14,505 nucleotides of DNA from Acidimicrobiia bacterium (GTDB lineage: Bacteria > Actinomycetota > Acidimicrobiia > IMCC26256 > BP-133): contig JAICYE010000010.1 in assembly GCA_025934385.1 (NCBI GenBank), positions 1 to 14,505 on the forward strand, read 5' to 3'. Of this stretch, positions 13,867 to 14,505 are shown in pieces; positions within the stretch are counted from its first letter, which is position 1, and each line of letters opens with the position of its first letter. The notes beneath the pieces were generated by a model. That model made no database searches and was not told the DNA's origin. It was given only the letters and a program-made list of their open reading frames with translations. The position numbers and the translations under genes are program-made.

Positions 13867-14505
13867 CTACACGCTCGTCATCCCCCCATCGGCCGTGAGG
13901 ACGGCGCCGGTCACGAAGCTCGACTCGTCGGAGGCCAGGAACAGCGCCGCCCGGGCGATCTCGTCGGGAGTGCCGATCCGGCCGATCGGGTAGCGCTCGG
14001 CGGTGAGCTTGGCGCCGAGCTCGGCATCGCCCTCCCCCCGGGCCACCAGCAGAGGCCGGACCATCGGCGTGTCGACCGTGCCGGCGCAGATGGCGTTGAC
14101 CCGGATGCGCTCGGGGGCGAGCTCGGCGGCCAGCGCCCGGGTCAACGACAGGACCGCCCCCTTGGCCGCCGAGTAGGCGGCCAGCCCGGGGATCCCGACC
14201 AGCGCCGCCACCGACGACTGGTTGACGATCGATCCGCCACCGGCCTCCCGCAGGTGGGGCAGGGCCGCCTGGGTGCAGAACAGGGTTCCCGTCACGTTGA
14301 CGGCCAGGCTGAGGTTCCAGTCGGCGACGCCGAGTTCGCCCACCGCGCCGAAGCCGGCGGGCACGCCGGCGTTGTTGTACAGGACGTCGAGCCGCCCGAA
14401 GGTGGCCACCGCCCGGGCCGCGGCCGCCTCCACCGCCTCCCGATCGGTGACGTCGGCGGCGAGGGCCAGTGCCGGCGTCCCGCGCCCGTCCTCGCCGAGG
14501 CTGTC
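13867..14505 (-). CDS. Short-chain dehydrogenase/reductase (SDR), partial
   Basis: This is an NAD(P)-dependent oxidoreductase of the classical SDR family; relatives include FabG-like 3-oxoacyl reductases and many alcohol or sugar dehydrogenases. The frame is open to the right edge, so the first 30-45 residues, including the TGxxxGIG dinucleotide motif, lie outside the window. The visible 212 residues show LAADVT, NNAG (44-47), N in LAVNVTGTLF, catalytic Ser in IVNQSSVAAL (S98), YSAAK (Y111, K115), RVNAICAGTVDTPM and the C-terminal TGAVLTADGG. All catalytic residues are present. GTG 14433 is an internal codon, not the true start. It converges on the small lipoprotein gene with only 3 nt between the stops. 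The substrate cannot be read from the sequence; nothing nearby suggests a pathway. Confidence 0.93.
   Translation of the reverse strand, partial: DSLGEDGRGTPALALAADVTDREAVEAAAARAVATFGRLDVLYNNAGVPAGFGAVGELGVADWNLSLAVNVTGTLFCTQAALPHLREAGGGSIVNQSSVAALVGIPGLAAYSAAKGAVLSLTRALAAELAPERIRVNAICAGTVDTPMVRPLLVARGEGDAELGAKLTAERYPIGRIGTPDEIARAALFLASDESSFVTGAVLTADGGMTSV

Noticed and set aside
12309..13898. 529-residue open frame on the plus strand opposite the kinase
   Set aside because: Antisense shadow rich in Asp, Gly, Arg and His; the minus-strand kinase motifs settle the coding strand.

Overview
The window is very GC-rich and densely coded, with GTG starts, lipobox lipoproteins and TAnnnT-type promoter signals. 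This suggests a Gram-positive actinobacterium. The mix of NarL-type regulators, Liv-type transporters with long-linker lipoproteins, and unknown secreted proteins would fit Acidimicrobiia or a neighbouring class, but that placement is inference. I found no tRNA, rRNA, CRISPR array, insertion sequence or phage gene.

Layout. (1) Positions 3-2261, plus strand: a two-component locus made of the 3' end of a sensor kinase with a degraded ATP-binding domain, then two tandem paralogous NarL-type response regulators. The first regulator has lost key receiver residues and the second is canonical. (2) Positions 2467-7843, plus strand: a complete Liv-type (branched-chain amino acid family) ABC importer, with a lipoprotein binding protein, a LivH permease, a LivM-LivG fusion and LivF. 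A strong hairpin lies between the binding protein and the permeases. (3) Positions 7888-10743, plus strand: a secreted protein of unknown function, followed 9 nt later by a CopC-CopD copper protein. (4) Positions 10745-10802: a perfect 16-bp inverted repeat. (5) Positions 10811-11872: an unknown lipoprotein that converges on, and overlaps by 11 nt, an intact membrane histidine kinase on the minus strand (11862-13406). (6) Positions 13477-13863: a small lipoprotein, probably translated from a leaderless message. It converges on a short-chain dehydrogenase that runs off the right edge.

How the parts may fit. The intact kinase at 11862-13406 is a clear paralog of the broken one at the left edge, and they align from the last membrane helix through the histidine region. 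The intact kinase has no adjacent regulator, while the left locus has one competent regulator next to a kinase that probably cannot bind ATP. A plausible but untested reading is that the intact kinase drives the canonical regulator (1578-2261), and the degenerate kinase and regulator act as modulators. The genes between them are all envelope or uptake functions (ABC import, copper handling, lipoproteins) and are candidate targets. Nothing in the sequence proves that link.

No wholly new multi-gene system stands out. The most unusual items are the paired degenerate kinase and regulator, the perfect inverted repeat after the CopCD gene, and the unknown secreted protein coupled to CopCD.
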